Of a stretch of 64,000 bases of DNA, positions 49,159 through 61,523 are shown piece after piece. The position numbers and the translations under genes are program-made. Numbering within the stretch: the stretch's first letter is position 1; every line of letters starts with the position of its first letter. The notes under the pieces are model-generated. The model was not told the origin of the DNA. It saw only the letters and a program-made list of their open reading frames with translations, and made no database searches. This DNA is from Plecoglossus altivelis. Lineage: Eukaryota > Chordata > Actinopteri > Osmeriformes > Plecoglossidae. Location: NCBI GenBank assembly GCA_036571765.1, contig BROE01000003.1, positions 10,449,821-10,513,820 of the forward strand. Reading direction: 5' to 3'.

Positions 49159-50039
49159 ATGCGTGGATAGAGAGCAAAATATCTGTTTAAGAAGGGGCTG
49201 GAGTGACATGTCAATTCATACTACTGCAACAATGTATCTTAAACATGGATGAAGGTTTAACTGCCAGAAAACTGTGGAGAGGACCAGGACATTTCATTTG
49301 AAACCTAAAAAAATACTAAGGATCTAAATCAAGACACATCAAATTACTGAACAATCTGAAATGTGCAAAATCACCTAAAACACATTACGACTTGAAGATT
49401 TAGAGACCTTGACCTATGAAACCAGAAATAGAAAATTCGAACCAAATCCAGATTAAAATGAATCGGACATTCCACTCAACCCCAAATCCCACACTTCTCT
49501 CATTTCAAGATGTTTGTTATGCTTCATGTGTGCGTGTTTGTGTGTATGAGAGTGAGTGAGAGCGGTTGCAGGCCTTGCTTGCCTGTCAGCTCTAGACACA
49601 GCAGAGCAGACCAGGGGTGACATTAATCCAGATGGAGATCTCTCCCCCAGGCTCCCCTCAACCAACTACAGCCTTCAGAATCACACACACATAAAGACTT
49701 TGGAGTTCTCCAACCCACTAACTACTTACAAAAACACACATGATATTATTCATCGTTACTCTCCCGGTCTTGACCTCGGAGTGTTCGCCTGTGTACTTGT
49801 ACCACTTGTATTGTTTGACTGATGTAGGCTTAACAGTGGTAATGCCCACTGTGTCTCTTCAAGCCTGCCTCTCACCTTTGTTCCTTGAAGGTAAGTGATC
49901 TACTAAGGGTGCTTGTAGAGACCTGGGGAAAGAAGGTTTAGGAGTCACCACTTGGTTCAGCTGTGAGCTAGATAATAGCAACAGCCCTTCAGAGACAAAC
50001 GCTGGGCTGAGTGAATGGAGAACAGAAATTGCCGGACAT

Positions 50040-50330
50040 TATTCAAAGGGAAAATTAAAGAAATGCCTGATTATCTCTGTTCCCTTCGGTTGAGTTCGAA
50101 AACATTAAAACGATGTCAACCGCTCATTCTCCTTCTTTAAAGCGAGAGAAATTAATTATTTCGAATACATGCGCTTCTTTTATGAGCAGGGACTTATTTG
50201 CATTGAGGAAAATTCAGCAGAAGTAATTGATGCGCACTGAATGAACTCAATTTTCATTCCAAATTTCCTCAAAATCCCCAGGCACGAGCGTGTTGGAAAC
50301 GAGCGGCGTAACAAACAAAAGTAATATGAA
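50040..50330. promoter_or_regulatory. Enhancer-like block
   Basis: AAATTAATTATTTCG, GAAGTAATTGATGCGC, TTATTTGCATTGAGG (octamer-like TTTGCAT) and TTTAAAGCG strings in unique sequence. 50390-50530 adds GCAAATTAATG and TCTAATTAAAC. The call is by motif and texture. Confidence 0.4.
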
Positions 50331-50984
50331 AAAGGAACACGAGGTGGGAATATTAGAACAATCGACAGGAACAAAAGACCTAGGAACTGTTTGAACGTCG
50401 CAAATTAATGATGAAGCTTTCATTCAGGCAGTTGGGTGGGAGAGCCCAGTCATATGGTGCGCTGACAGTTGATGTCTTCATATAAATGTAAGAATTTACA
50501 TTCTAATTAAACAGAATTTACATCTTAATCACCGCAGTGCTTATTGTGTTTTTTTTTTTACAGAAACGAACAACAACAACTGATGTGCTTTTTCAACCAG
50601 AAATGAAATATCGAATTCACATCTGGGCATTATTTAAATATTGCCCGTGTACGCTTAAACATATGCAGTTGGAATTCAAAGGCCATTGGATAGACAACAA
50701 TATGGTACTCTCTATTGATTACGTTTTTGACGTCTATAAGATCCAGTGAATCCATGAAATAAGCCTTGAAATAAGATGTTGAAAATGGTCATGAAAAGAC
50801 CTAAACGGTTTTTAATAAAATTATTAAAGAACCACAGAAAAGATAAAGAAAGAGAATAGTATGAGTCTACCATTTTAGATTAACAAAGTCGAGATAATGA
50901 GCTTGATACGTCTGCGGAAGCTTCCCTGCAATGAGAGCAACATTAAACTAGTGGCACTAATATGTGTGTGAGCGAATGGCATTA

Positions 50985-51300
50985 GTGTGTGTGTGTGTGT
51001 GTGTGTGTGGGTGTGTGTGTGTGTTTCTGATGGTGGCCCTTGTGTGGGTGTGTCTGTAGGTGTGATGGTGACACCAGTGTGTGTGTGAGCGTGTATAGGT
51101 GTGATGTTGACCTCAGTGCGCATGTGTGCATGTAATCTGTGTGTATGCGTGTGTATGTTTGTGATGATGTCACTATTATGTGTGTGATGGTGGCCCTAAT
51201 GAGTTTGTCTGATGGAGGCCGTTATATGTGTGTGTGTGTGTGTGTGTGTATGTTTGTGATGGGTGTCCTAGAGTGTATGTGTGCGCGCGCGCGTGTGTGA
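50985..51300. repeat. GT-rich minisatellite with GTGTGATGGTG units
   Basis: GTGTGTG alternates with GTGATGGTGGCCC, GTGATGGTGACACC and GTGATGTTGACC variants; a (GC)n patch lies near 51282-51292. Confidence 0.75.
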
Positions 51301-51439
51301 ATGCATGTGATGTCTTGCAGGTCTTTGTGGGTGATGATGCGCCACAGCAGTGCCGGGGAGAACAGCAGGCGAAGCCGCCTCCCATCTGAACGCTGTCTGC
51401 TAACAACCCGCAGAAAAGAAACCGGACAATTCATTCAGA

Positions 51440-51740
51440 GCCGAGGGACGAATGGTCCATCATCCCCGCTGGCACTGTTAATCATTTTTAATACACTTAA
51501 AGACCATTTATGCCCGCCTTTATAAAGTCACTCTGCAAACATTATCCTGGGCACAAAGACCAGGGGCTAAATGAAGCATGATTCATGGAAGGGCTCTCTG
51601 CTATCATGGCTGGGAGCCAGAGAGGTCATTAGGTATATTATATCTAAGTGAGCAGCTTATCCCTGCTTCATTACTGGTCATTAAGACACCTCTTATCTGC
51701 AGAACAATGTGTCTGCCAGCTTGCATCTGCAGAGAGGTTA
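51440..51740. promoter_or_regulatory. Enhancer-like block
   Basis: CTGTTAATCATTTTTAATAC, GGTCATTAGG, TTCATTACTGG and GGTCATTAAGAC, with low repeat content, between a GT minisatellite and a purine tract. It also has E-box-like CAGCTT and CATCTG sites. Confidence 0.4.
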
Positions 51741-51764
51741 GGATCAGAGCATGAAGCATCACTC

Positions 51765-51915
51765 TCTCAGGAAGCGGAGGAGAGGAGAATAAAACAAGAG
51801 AAAAGACAAGAGAGGAGAGCCAGAGTAGAGCAGACTGGAAATGAAAAGAGAAGAGGGAGGAGGAGGGAAGATGAAGAGAGAGGAGGGAGGAGGAGGGAAG
51901 ATGAACAGAGAAGAT
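51765..51915. repeat. Purine tract with AGGAGGGAAGATGAAGAGAG duplication
   Basis: A GA-rich tract in which a unit of about 36 nt occurs twice. Confidence 0.6.
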
Positions 51916-51949
51916 GTTTGGGAGCGTGAACGTGGTTGGACTCCCCAAT

Positions 51950-52135
51950 GAACAGGTTTCTGGTTAGGCCTGGATGCTAGATGCAGGGTTTTGCTTAGGC
52001 CTGGATGCTAGATGCAGGGTTCTGCTTAGGGCTGGATACTAGAAGCAGGGTTCTGGTTTAGGCCTGGATGCTAGAAGCAGGGTTCTGGTTTAGGCCTAGA
52101 TGCTAGAAGCAGGTTTCTGGTTAGGCCTGTGCACT
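51950..52135. repeat. Minisatellite of about 36 bp, five copies
   Basis: The unit is GGTTAGGCCTGGATGCTAGA plus TGCAGGGTTCTG with small changes. 52136-52500 is unique, then G-rich to 52620. Confidence 0.8.
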
Positions 52136-52739
52136 GGAGTTAGGTTGTCAGGTTGTAGCTAGTTGCTATTACCTTGGTAGCAAATACAGTGACGTGATAG
52201 TATTCGTCAAGTGAACATGGTCTGTGAAGCCGCACTGACAAATTGGTAGAAGCCTCACGTGTTGGGCCAGCGTACAACGTTTAGGGAGTTCAAGGCCAGC
52301 ACATTACTGATGCTGCGGCCTAGCAAAAGTGGCACCGAACAGCACTGACAATTACCATTTCACAACATGTGAGTGTTAGCGGTGGAGGAGGGCGAGTGTG
52401 TGGGATGCGACAGAGGCAGACTGGGAGGGACAGTGTGACTTGAGAGGATTAGCATCTGTTTGGGTTCAACATCCACTTAGGCTCAACATGCGTCTGAGCT
52501 AGCCCAGGGAGCACTGCGCCTCGAGCGGGGTGGAGGGAGGGTGGGCAGGGAGTGGGGCACGGGAGAGGTGGGGGAAGTGGGGCGGGGGGGGAGTGGAGGG
52601 GGAGGAATGCAGGGGAGGATTGGTGGTAGGAGAGAGAGAAAAAGTGGGTTAAGAGAAAACGTGGGGGATGACGGCAAGGGACCGACAAGGAGAGAGGGCG
52701 AGGAAAAGCGTTGGCGAAGCGGCTCGGTCAAAGTTTGCC

Positions 52740-52846
52740 CTAGAGATAGAGAGAGAGACAGAAACAGAGAGAACGAGAGAGGGAAAGAGAGAGAGAGTGA
52801 GAGCGAGAGAGAGGAAAGAGAGAAAGGAGAAAGAGATGAGAGAGAG

Positions 52847-52894
<48 letters not shown>

Positions 52895-52895
52895 C
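52740..52895. repeat. (GA)n tract
   Basis: GA-rich with a pure GA core at 52851-52891. Confidence 0.85.
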
Positions 52896-52989
52896 AAAGG
52901 GCGAATGAGGAAAGAGGACAAGCGCTTTGAAATGCAAGATTCATGAGGTTGAAGGAGTCTGCGTGTTAAGAAGTGTACGTTTGCGGACC

Positions 52990-53220
52990 AATGTGGATGT
53001 GTCTGTGTTTGCCAGTGGATGTGTGTGTGTGTGTTACTGTGGATGTGTGGGTGTGTCTGTGGATGTGTGGGTGTGTGTCTGTGGATGTGTGTGTGTGTGT
53101 GTGCATGTGTATGTACATGCGTGCCTATGGATGTGTGGGCGCGTGCTTGTGGAAACCGTGCTTTCCCGTGTATGCCTAAGTATGTATGTCTGTGTCGGTG
53201 TGTGTGTTTGTGTGCCACCA
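52990..53220. repeat. GT-rich minisatellite with GTGGATGTGTG units
   Basis: GTGGATGTGTGGGTGTGTCT-type units recur; the Cys/Val/Trp frames are repeat translations. Confidence 0.75.
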
Positions 53221-54039
53221 TGTGTATTTGGTTGCATCTCCCTTCTCTCAGTGAAAGTCTGTATGTGTGTGGAGACACCATGTCTCAGTAGAACTGCTCC
53301 AGTAAGAGCCAGCTTGGATCTCACGGCCTGCTTCCTTATTCACCATTACACATGCTCAGCTCGCTGTCTTTCAACACTCCAGCACGCAAGCTTCACAGGC
53401 TCTAAATAGGCAATCTCACCCGCCAAATTTACTCTGCAGTCACATCCGGGCCGCAGTGCATGCATCCTCTTCTTTTCTGACCAGAGGGAGGGGTGTGTGT
53501 TTGTGTAAAGATGGGGAGTGTGTGTGTGTGTGTGTGTGGAGGTGAAGGTTAGAGGGAAGGTTTAGCTGAGCCCCACAATGAGAAGACAACATGTTTTAAA
53601 CAAGAATGATGAATCACTGCAAGGCCATCATGATACCGCATTATACGGTCTCCATGTATGAACGACCGCTGGTCCGACCGTGTTTCTGTGTCTTTGGGTG
53701 TTTCTGTTTGTTTCTGGGTGTTGAGTGATATTGCCCGTCTGACCATTCAATCACATGTATGAAAGGGACCTAAACAGTGTGGTTCTCAAGTCATCACCAC
53801 CTGCAGGCACCTTTTCATTAGCTTCAGATGAGACACATGTTAGTCATTATCAGGTAGAGAATGATTCAAGTATCTACGTCTTCTTAAAGACAGCATAACT
53901 GGCAGGAAATTATTTTGTATTGTCTTTCAGCGGTGGAGGATAAACAGTATTACTCCCATTACCCAAAACTGTGGGCTTCTACCTGAAAGTACAATATTTA
54001 CTACTCATAAAATATGTTATTCAAAATGTTCTATGCCAA
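53221..54039. other. Unique sequence with a small GT repeat
   Basis: (GT)n at about 53517-53538. No gene seen. Confidence 0.45.
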
Positions 54040-54560
54040 GGTCTTTCTGCAGAGACAGGCAACAGATATATTTAAAATGGACGCAAACCAAAATCAAATG
54101 ATTGATAAGTTATTTTTAGTGATTTTGATTTCTCATCGGAAGGTAAGCTTGTTTTCCATGTCTTTATTAGAGTGCATCCAAAGGTAGTTGTTCAAAAATC
54201 AAATTGCAGCCCCATCAAAATACATTGATCGCGCAAACTGTGTTTTTAAGCATTTTAATATTTACGCAAATCAAGCCAACGGGAGCTTGGAGAAGGATTT
54301 TGACAAGATTTCCCCGCTCACTCCGCTTTAAAAAATGCTTTAAGGGAGAGATCTGACTGGTGTAAAAATAGGCCAAAAAAAGGCCTTAAGTTTGCTTGGT
54401 TGAGATGATCTGCTTTGACAAATTTAGCAGCTCTTTTTCTCCCTCACTAATGCACTTGTCACTCAGTATTAGCTGTCCTCATTAATGACAATGGGAAAGT
54501 GTATCTTGGGCACACATTTAAAATCATCCTCCGCTTACAATGGAGCTCAGAAATCTCCTA
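54040..54560. promoter_or_regulatory. Longest enhancer-like block downstream of pax6
   Basis: About 500 nt of unique AT-rich sequence with ATGATTGATAAG, GTGATTTTGATTTC, CATTGATCGCGC, CATTAATGAC and repeated GCTTTAA strings, and no microsatellite. It has the texture of a conserved element more clearly than any other downstream block. Long-range downstream enhancers are known for Pax6; identity with any named one is not established. Confidence 0.45.
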
Positions 54561-56734
54561 GCAAATAGAAGGCGGATCTACTTACACAGTCTCCCTTTTT
54601 TGAAGTGGTGTTACTCTTTATGCTGGTCCGTGAATAATCTATTCAGCACAATAAAGTACATTCTTCGCTGATCAATACACATTATCTGTGCTCAGATACA
54701 TCTCTATACAAGCCCATTGAATGACTACCTGTGAGGTTTCAGCCCTGATGGTGGCTGGTGCCTGTTCAAGGATGTACAGATTTCAGGCCTTCTGCTTCTG
54801 TCGGCCACTCAAGTGTGAACAGCTTTACTTCACACGGACAGAGTGTTGAATAAGCAAATAGAATTGCTGTTACTGAATCTTAGCGAGCGAAGTGAGTTGC
54901 GTCTTGGTGTTGAGTAAGCACATATAATTGTTGTTAACACCCCTTGTATCAATATTTACACGGACTAAACAGGAAATGCAAATTGGCTAATGGTCGTTTT
55001 ATTTAGCGGACGATGGCTTCCATCAGGTTGGTTCTAGGTGTACTTCCACTCACATTCACATTTCACATTCAGGCATATCTAACTGTTCCGGAAAACGAAC
55101 ATCCGAAGAAACGCAGACGATATTGTACTGAACACTTCACAGTCTTTACATTATTACAGTGAACACCACATAGAGAACAACACTAGAATAGAGCCCTCCC
55201 CCCCCCATGCACCACAGTAGAAGGTAGGTTTTAGTGACACTGAACATTGTCCTTGACTTTTATGTATTCCACACGGTTTAACCCAGAGTTTAGAATCAGT
55301 GTGTCGCTCATTAGGTTTCTGCGGTGAAGGGTGAGGAGCCCCTGGTGGACCGCAGGGAGCCGTGGTAGCAGAACACGCAACCATCGCTCTTCAGTCTCAA
55401 CGTTGCTCCGGATCTAACCGTAGACGCTCAAAAAAACGGGGAGAAATGCATCTCATTTCATAGTTCGAAGTCACTTCGACTTCAGTTTCGCCAACAAAGG
55501 TTGGAAACGTGGTCAGCAGTACGCTCTGTGCTTTTTTGCCACACATTTCTCACGCGGGACAAATTCAAAAGGCCCGCAACTTCAACTGGAAAACGACAAA
55601 CCAAACAAGTAGAGAACACGTGCGTGCCCTCAACCTTCGCCCCCCCTGGCCCCTGGACACTGGCCCGCGCTCCTTTTGTGGCCCGACCAACTGTCATTCG
55701 CTGTGGGAAAGTTATTTTGAGCTCGGATGCCAGAGTAAACAAGCAGCAATGGCTCCTGGCTATGGTACCTCGCTCTCTGTTTCACCAAGATCCAAATTCC
55801 ACCTCTGGAACAGAGTGTTGATCCGATTAGAGGTTTGCTATGCAGTCAGAAGCTATCCCTTGTTTTTTTCCCACTCTGGCCTGAAGAGTTTGTTTGAACA
55901 AAGGAAATACACGTGAGGCAGGTTACTGAGGATTCCAAAACGTTGTTACGATACAAGCACTTCTGTCGGAGTGAGCTGAACGGTGAAGCGTTACAGGAAA
56001 CAGAGGGGAGAGAGTGAGGGGTGGTTTTGCAGGAAATGGCTCAGGCTGGAATTTGTACCTGTGGTGAGATTTCAGCCCATAACTTAGAATGTGTTTGTTG
56101 TTGGTTAAATTGCTGTCAGTATAGGAGAAATAAGATGCCTGTTCTGGAAGTATGTCATCAGTATACTTCCACACCTCCTGGTTCCGAGTCTCTCGGCTTA
56201 TGGGGAAATAGCGGAGAGATACTATCTAATGAATGCCGAAATCTACAGCTGCCTGAAAGGGCAAAAAAAACGATTTCAGCTTAAAGAGGCTGCTCTTGCG
56301 TTTTGATGTGCTGCTGTTGCAACAGCCGCTCATGTAACAGTGGGAGGCTGAAAACAAGTTTCAAGTGAGGCGAGGCAGGGGGAGGGCACGAGGGCGGGGG
56401 GATGTTGTGGTTCAGTCTGAAAGTTATCCACTTAGCGGAGGAAGGAAAATGTAATAAAACCATTTCACCCTCCCAGCCCCCACTCCCCCCCCACTTTACT
56501 GCACAGTCACACAAGCACTTGAAATAAAACGTATAAATAATGAAGCATTATTTGATGTATGTTCTAAATTATTTGCTGTGCTGAATGTGCAGCGCCAGGT
56601 CCGTTTGCGTGAGATGTCGCAGCCACCAGAGAGAATGAGAATTTCTAAAACGCAACAGGGTGATACACCCAGAAAGGTGCTGCATTCATTATTCATGCAA
56701 AATATTATTTAAAGAGTCACTGCAATCTCTGATT
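54561..56734. other. Unique sequence, no gene supported
   Basis: ORFs at 55482-55916 on both strands show no domain. 56495-56620 is AT-rich with ATAAATAATGAAGC and may be regulatory. Confidence 0.4.
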
Positions 56735-57005
56735 AAGGTGGCGAATCCGGGGCGGTGAGGGGTGGTGGAGGGGAGGTGAGGGGCGGTGGGGGAGGTTGAG
56801 GGGCGGTGGGGGGAGGTGGGAGGCAGTGGAGGTGGTGGAGGCCGTGAGGGGGTTGGGGGGCAGCAGGGGCGGTGGGGGGGGTGTGTGCCGTGGGGCTTGG
56901 TGGAGGTGGGTGAGGGGCGGTGGGGGCTGTGGAGGCGGTGGAGGGGCGGTGAGGGGGGTTGGGGGGCAGTAGGGGCGGTGGGGGGGAGTGTAGTGAGGTG
57001 GGTGG
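56735..57005 (+). repeat. G-rich GGTGGGGG minisatellite, G-quadruplex prone
   Basis: Runs of three or more G separated by short GT, GA or GC linkers cover about 270 nt. A unit of about 50 nt (GTGAGGGGGTTGGGGGGCAG...) recurs about 100 nt apart. Confidence 0.75.
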
Positions 57006-58722
57006 GTAGACATGCGGGAAAGCTACGAAGGATGATGGAGTCAGCACTTAATAGACGTATAGAATACTTAGCAACAAAGTCTCTTTTAAAACCCAAGTTA
57101 GTTCCGTGAGAAGAGTTGATGATCTAATCCATTCTCCTTTGAACTCAAATCAGACTCCCACCTTAGTTCTGGACCTCCATTGTCAGTGATGACAGCTGAC
57201 ATGGTTGCAGAACTTCAGGTAGAGTTTGAAATGATGAGCCTTCTGTCTCTGATGCAACCTCTCACACATGCAGACACCCTCTCTCAATGTAAGATCCATT
57301 CAGCCACACAGGCTCCTGAGTTCCCGGTGACTTAGCAACACTCTAATCGGTCCTATTCAACAAAGGTTAACATCACTTGTTATAAAATAGATGGCCTCTT
57401 AAGTGGGGGCGCCTCTCTGTCTCTTTCTTTCACTTAGTTTCTGATTTCTTTCAGGCTGTACCCCTTCCCTCTTCTTCCTCTCCCCTTCTCTCTCTCTCGG
57501 TCTCCTCTTGCTTGTCTGTTCGGCAGCTCTGTGAGGATGCGCTTGGGGATTCATTAGAGGCGACCTAGAAATCATTGAAACCACCTGACTCCACGCACCT
57601 CTTAGGATGTCGGCCTGGAAACCTGCGTAACAAACCCTTCCATCAACCTTCCCAGGCTTTACCACGGCAGCAGAGTTGTGAGGAAAGACCAAGTGAAACA
57701 CAACCAGACATTCACACGTTGGGACAACGTAAAATCCTACCCTGCCACTGCTGCTCTCTCTCTCTCTCTCTCTTACACACACAGACACACACAAACACAC
57801 ACACTCTCCCCCTCTTCTTTCCTGGCCAATAGTAGCTAGCAGCAAGGTTGGCGTGACGACGGCTGACACAACAGTTCAGAGAGGAGCGTCGTCCAGGTAA
57901 CATGAACCTGAGCAGAGGATGCACGGAGCAAAGGATGCTGGGAGAACTTCTGACAGTTGGGACTGTCAGAGCTTTCGAACCACTTTTAGCACTCATATTA
58001 AAACAGTATATTGTCACCATGAGGATACAACACCGTGTTAAAATGATTATTAATGTAAGAGGAAAAAAGCGTACACGTTGGAATGTTGGAGGCTGGCATG
58101 CAATGGTATTATTGATTCAGCCTTGCAAGAATGTTCTGGAGGCTCTGGTGGCTGAAGCCCCTTGGCCAATCATCTAAACCAGCCACTCTCCACATCTCAG
58201 GCTGGAAACTAATTGACATTCCCGAAACAAAGCTAGGACAGATTGACAGAAATCCTCCATTGTGGATCACTGTCTTCTGCATTAACCCTTCACCCTCCTC
58301 ATCCTTCATCCAGCCCCTAGTCTAAGTTTAATTTAATAGCCTGTCTTTCAGTAGCGTTGTCAAGCCCTGGCTGTGACACAGGTGAGCTGCTTACCCAGTG
58401 AAGGGAGATAAGATGATCTAATCCTCAGCCTCGTGTCTCTGCCTCATACCTCACTTGTCACAACATGGCTGCATCCACACAGCCTGCAGGGAACTTTGGG
58501 GAACGACAGTCCATCAACCTTTCCATGAACTCATCAGTGCCTGGACAACGTACACATCCATGTCCCAGATTCACAAAGATCTGGTATACACGTATTCAAT
58601 GTCATATTGATATTAAGTTAACCTTCGTCGGAGGTGTAGTCAGGACTGTGTTCTCCGTCATCACTCAGACAAGCCTACTCAGTGAGCCTCCACTAAGGAG
58701 AAACCTCCCTGTCTGCTTTTGT
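57006..58722. other. Unique sequence with small CT/CA repeat
   Basis: (CT)n(CA)n at about 57752-57803. No gene seen. Confidence 0.4.
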
Positions 58723-58723
58723 G

Positions 58724-58783
<60 letters not shown>

Positions 58784-58815
58784 GCTGTCTGCCTGCCTGC
58801 CTGCCTGCCTGGCTG
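58723..58815. repeat. (CCTG)n tetranucleotide repeat
   Basis: About 20 CCTG units, with a CTGGCTGT interruption at 58781-58788. The surrounding ORFs are repeat translations. Confidence 0.92.
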
Positions 58816-58983
58816 TCCTTCCAGACGTCTGTCTGTCTGTTCATCTGCCGGTCTGCCTGCCCGCCCATGCGTTCTGCCCATGTCTGGTCATTTATCCAGT
58901 ACAGTGTCTGAGGTTGTCATGTTATCACACCAACAAGATCAACAGCAGCAGCGGCCAAAAGAACACAGGTTTCATCAAAGAGA

Positions 58984-59070
58984 AAGAGTGAGGGAGAGAG
59001 ATAGAAAGAGGGAGAGAGAGAGAGAGAGGGAGGGAGAGAGAGATGGAGAAATAGAGAGATGGATCGAGGG
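58984..59070. repeat. GA-rich tract
   Basis: GAGAGA and GGGAGA units. 59100-59880 after it is unique; 59700-59810 (GCTAATTGGCC, GATTCATTAAGTTG) may be regulatory. Confidence 0.7.
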
Positions 59071-59884
59071 GGGAATGAAGGGTTTTGACCGGCTTTTCAC
59101 ACATCACTTAACTAGAGTGCATTAGCTAATCACAGATCTGAAAGCAAGTGCTTTGCATGTGAAGTGAAACATTGAGTAACTGAGAGAGTACACACACAGA
59201 GACACACACATATACACTCAGGAAACCCTCTTTTAATTTTGCTGATGGGTCATTCTCATTACAAAATTGATCCGTGTTTAGAGGGGTGTGAAAAAAACAA
59301 AAACACACAAAATTCAGACATATTTCGAATAACTGAGAAGATTACTTCATAACAACAGCTTTTTTTTCTTTCTTCCTTTCTTCTTTCCCCTCCTCACTTT
59401 TTTTTAACCTAGCCATCCTCTTGGTCAACCGTCAGGAAATCAAAGGAAATCCAACTGACTGGACCCAAACTTTAATACCACATGACTGTGTGGCGCTAAG
59501 CTGGTTTTGGATGAGGAGCGCTGTGGTTTTAGTCCAGAGATTAACGCACTGGGCCAAAGTTGGCCTCCAATCCTGGGCCTGCTGATGCCTCCAGTCTCTT
59601 TGAAGTCGACCCATCATACCTGGCTCGGCCATAGTGGGAACCGGGCTGGTGTCAGGTCCAATCAGAGGCTCTGTCTCTGGATAGACCAGCCTGGGCCGGG
59701 CCAGCGCTAATTGGCCCAAAGGAGGATTATGGCCCTTTAGCTGTAGATCAGAGTCAAATGCTGCTTTTTTATCTCTGATTCATTAAGTTGCCGTGGTGTC
59801 GGAGATATGAGAGCGGACAGCAGACAGGGGTTTTCCTCTTCGCTGGCCAGGATACTGAGGAGCTGGAGCAGAGACAAGTCTCTA

Positions 59885-60155
59885 ACGCCCTCTCTCTCTC
59901 TGTGTCTCTCTATCACTCTCTATCTCTCTCTCTCTAACTCTCTCTCTCTAACCCTCTCTCTATAGCCTTCTCATTTTCTCTCCCTTCTCTCTAAACCTTT
60001 CTCTATATAACCCTCTCTCTCTCTCTCTCTCTCTTTCTCTCTATCTCTCCCTAACCCTCTCTCTCGCTCTGTAACCCTCTCACTCTCTCTAAACCTCTTT
60101 CTCTCTCTCTCACTCCAACTCTCTCTCTCACCCTCCAACCCTCTCTCTTTCACCG
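59885..60155. repeat. CT-rich tract with CTCTAACCCT units
   Basis: CTCTCTCT is interspersed with CTAACCCTCT at irregular intervals. Confidence 0.75.
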
Positions 60156-60579
60156 TCTTTAATTATTTAGAACAGCATCAGTAAATAACCAATCTGTCAT
60201 GTTGAAAAAGCATTTCTGTAGGCCTGTTTACGTCACCCTTCAGGTTAGAAACACGCCAGCAGAATCACATGCATGTGGAGGCATGTGAAGCAAGAGGAGC
60301 AAGTAAAAGCCATGATGGCCTGTGTCTTCTAAAACAGCTGCCTCCTATATGGCATCCTCTGCTCCGGGCTGCTGAACCAGAAGAATAGTCAGAGAGCGGC
60401 AGCCTCACAGTAGCATCACAATGTGATGCGCGGCTTTCAGAAAGCCTCTGAATAAGCACAACCAAAGGCCATCACAAACCTCTCTGACAGGGATTTTATC
60501 ACCGCCATAAATCTAGCATTACAGTAAGTGGTAATTAGAGGCGTTAGACTGTGGGCTGTAGGGGTTTATGGGTGTGTGA

Positions 60580-60610
<31 letters not shown>

Positions 60611-61140
60611 CTCACAAATGTCTCCTGTGATGATGGGCTCCTGACCGAACCATTAATAAAACACCACCTTCTGAGAGGTAAGTGTCCGTTAATGACTGTT
60701 AACTGTTAACACGGATTTGTTTGCAGAGGGAAGCTTCATTTGTCAGACAGAACATCACCAGCAGGATTGCTCTACCCACGCTGGCTGCGGAAGGGGGAGG
60801 GGGTAGATGGTGAGGTACAGCAAGGTGGAGCGAGAGGGAGGGGTGTGTGAGTGTGGTGGGGTGGGGTGGGTGTATTTGTGTGTGTGTGTCTGTTGGAGAG
60901 AAAGAGAGCGAGAGCAGAAGTGGAGGTGGGGACTTCAGCTAAGTTAATCAAGTGGTTGGATAAAGAGGCCAGTAGGTCAGTTAGAGGCCACACCGGTCAC
61001 TTGAGGGTGAAGTCCACATAAGAGCTCAAAAAGCACAAGAGCCAGTGCCAACCAATTGAAAAGGCAGCAAGTGGATGAAAAGGAGGGGCGAGGTGGGGGT
61101 CACAGGTTTAGGGGAAAAGCTAAGGGGGGCTAATGCTATT
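60156..61140. other. Unique sequence with GT microsatellite
   Basis: (GT)n at about 60575-60612. 60640-60730 has CCATTAATAAAAC and CGTTAATGAC. No gene seen. Confidence 0.4.
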
Positions 61141-61205
61141 CAGGGGAAGGGCGGGTGGGGCGGGTGGGGTGGGGGTTGGATGGGGGGTGGGTGGGTGGGG
61201 GGGGG

Positions 61206-61494
61206 GTACTCCTGTTATGGGGCCCTTTGGACTTAAAGCCCTCTTAGGCCAGCCTCTGTCTGAGGGGGGATCAAATGAGAACGGGTTGTCAGTGCTGCCC
61301 ACTTGTTTCATGGCTGCCATTGTCTCGGCGCCCAGCATTGACCAGGACAGATAAACCAGCACGTCAACCCAGGACCCTCCACTGTCCTCACACACTTAGG
61401 TTCTGCTTCACTGCCCACCAACCAGATACCAGGGAGAGAAAGAAGCTTGAAGAGAGAGAGAGAGCGAGAGAGAGAGGATGGAGGGGGGGGGGGG
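61206..61494. repeat. First copy of a near-identical duplicated segment beside a gap
   Basis: From 61229 the sequence matches 61548 onward with a constant offset of 319 nt through about 200 nt, then small indels. It ends in GGATGGAGGGGGGG directly before the Ns. Confidence 0.85.
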
Positions 61495-61500
61495 NNNNNN
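61495..61500. other. Assembly gap, 6 N
   Basis: Six undetermined bases between two G runs. Confidence 0.99.
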
Positions 61501-61523
61501 GTGGGTTTGGGGGGGGGGGGGGG

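Noticed and set aside
52927..53409. 160-codon Cys/Val-rich ORF
   Set aside because: GT-rich minisatellite translation.
59432..59719. 95-codon ORF on the minus strand as an elp4 exon
   Set aside because: No ELP4 motif in the translation and no splice-site support.
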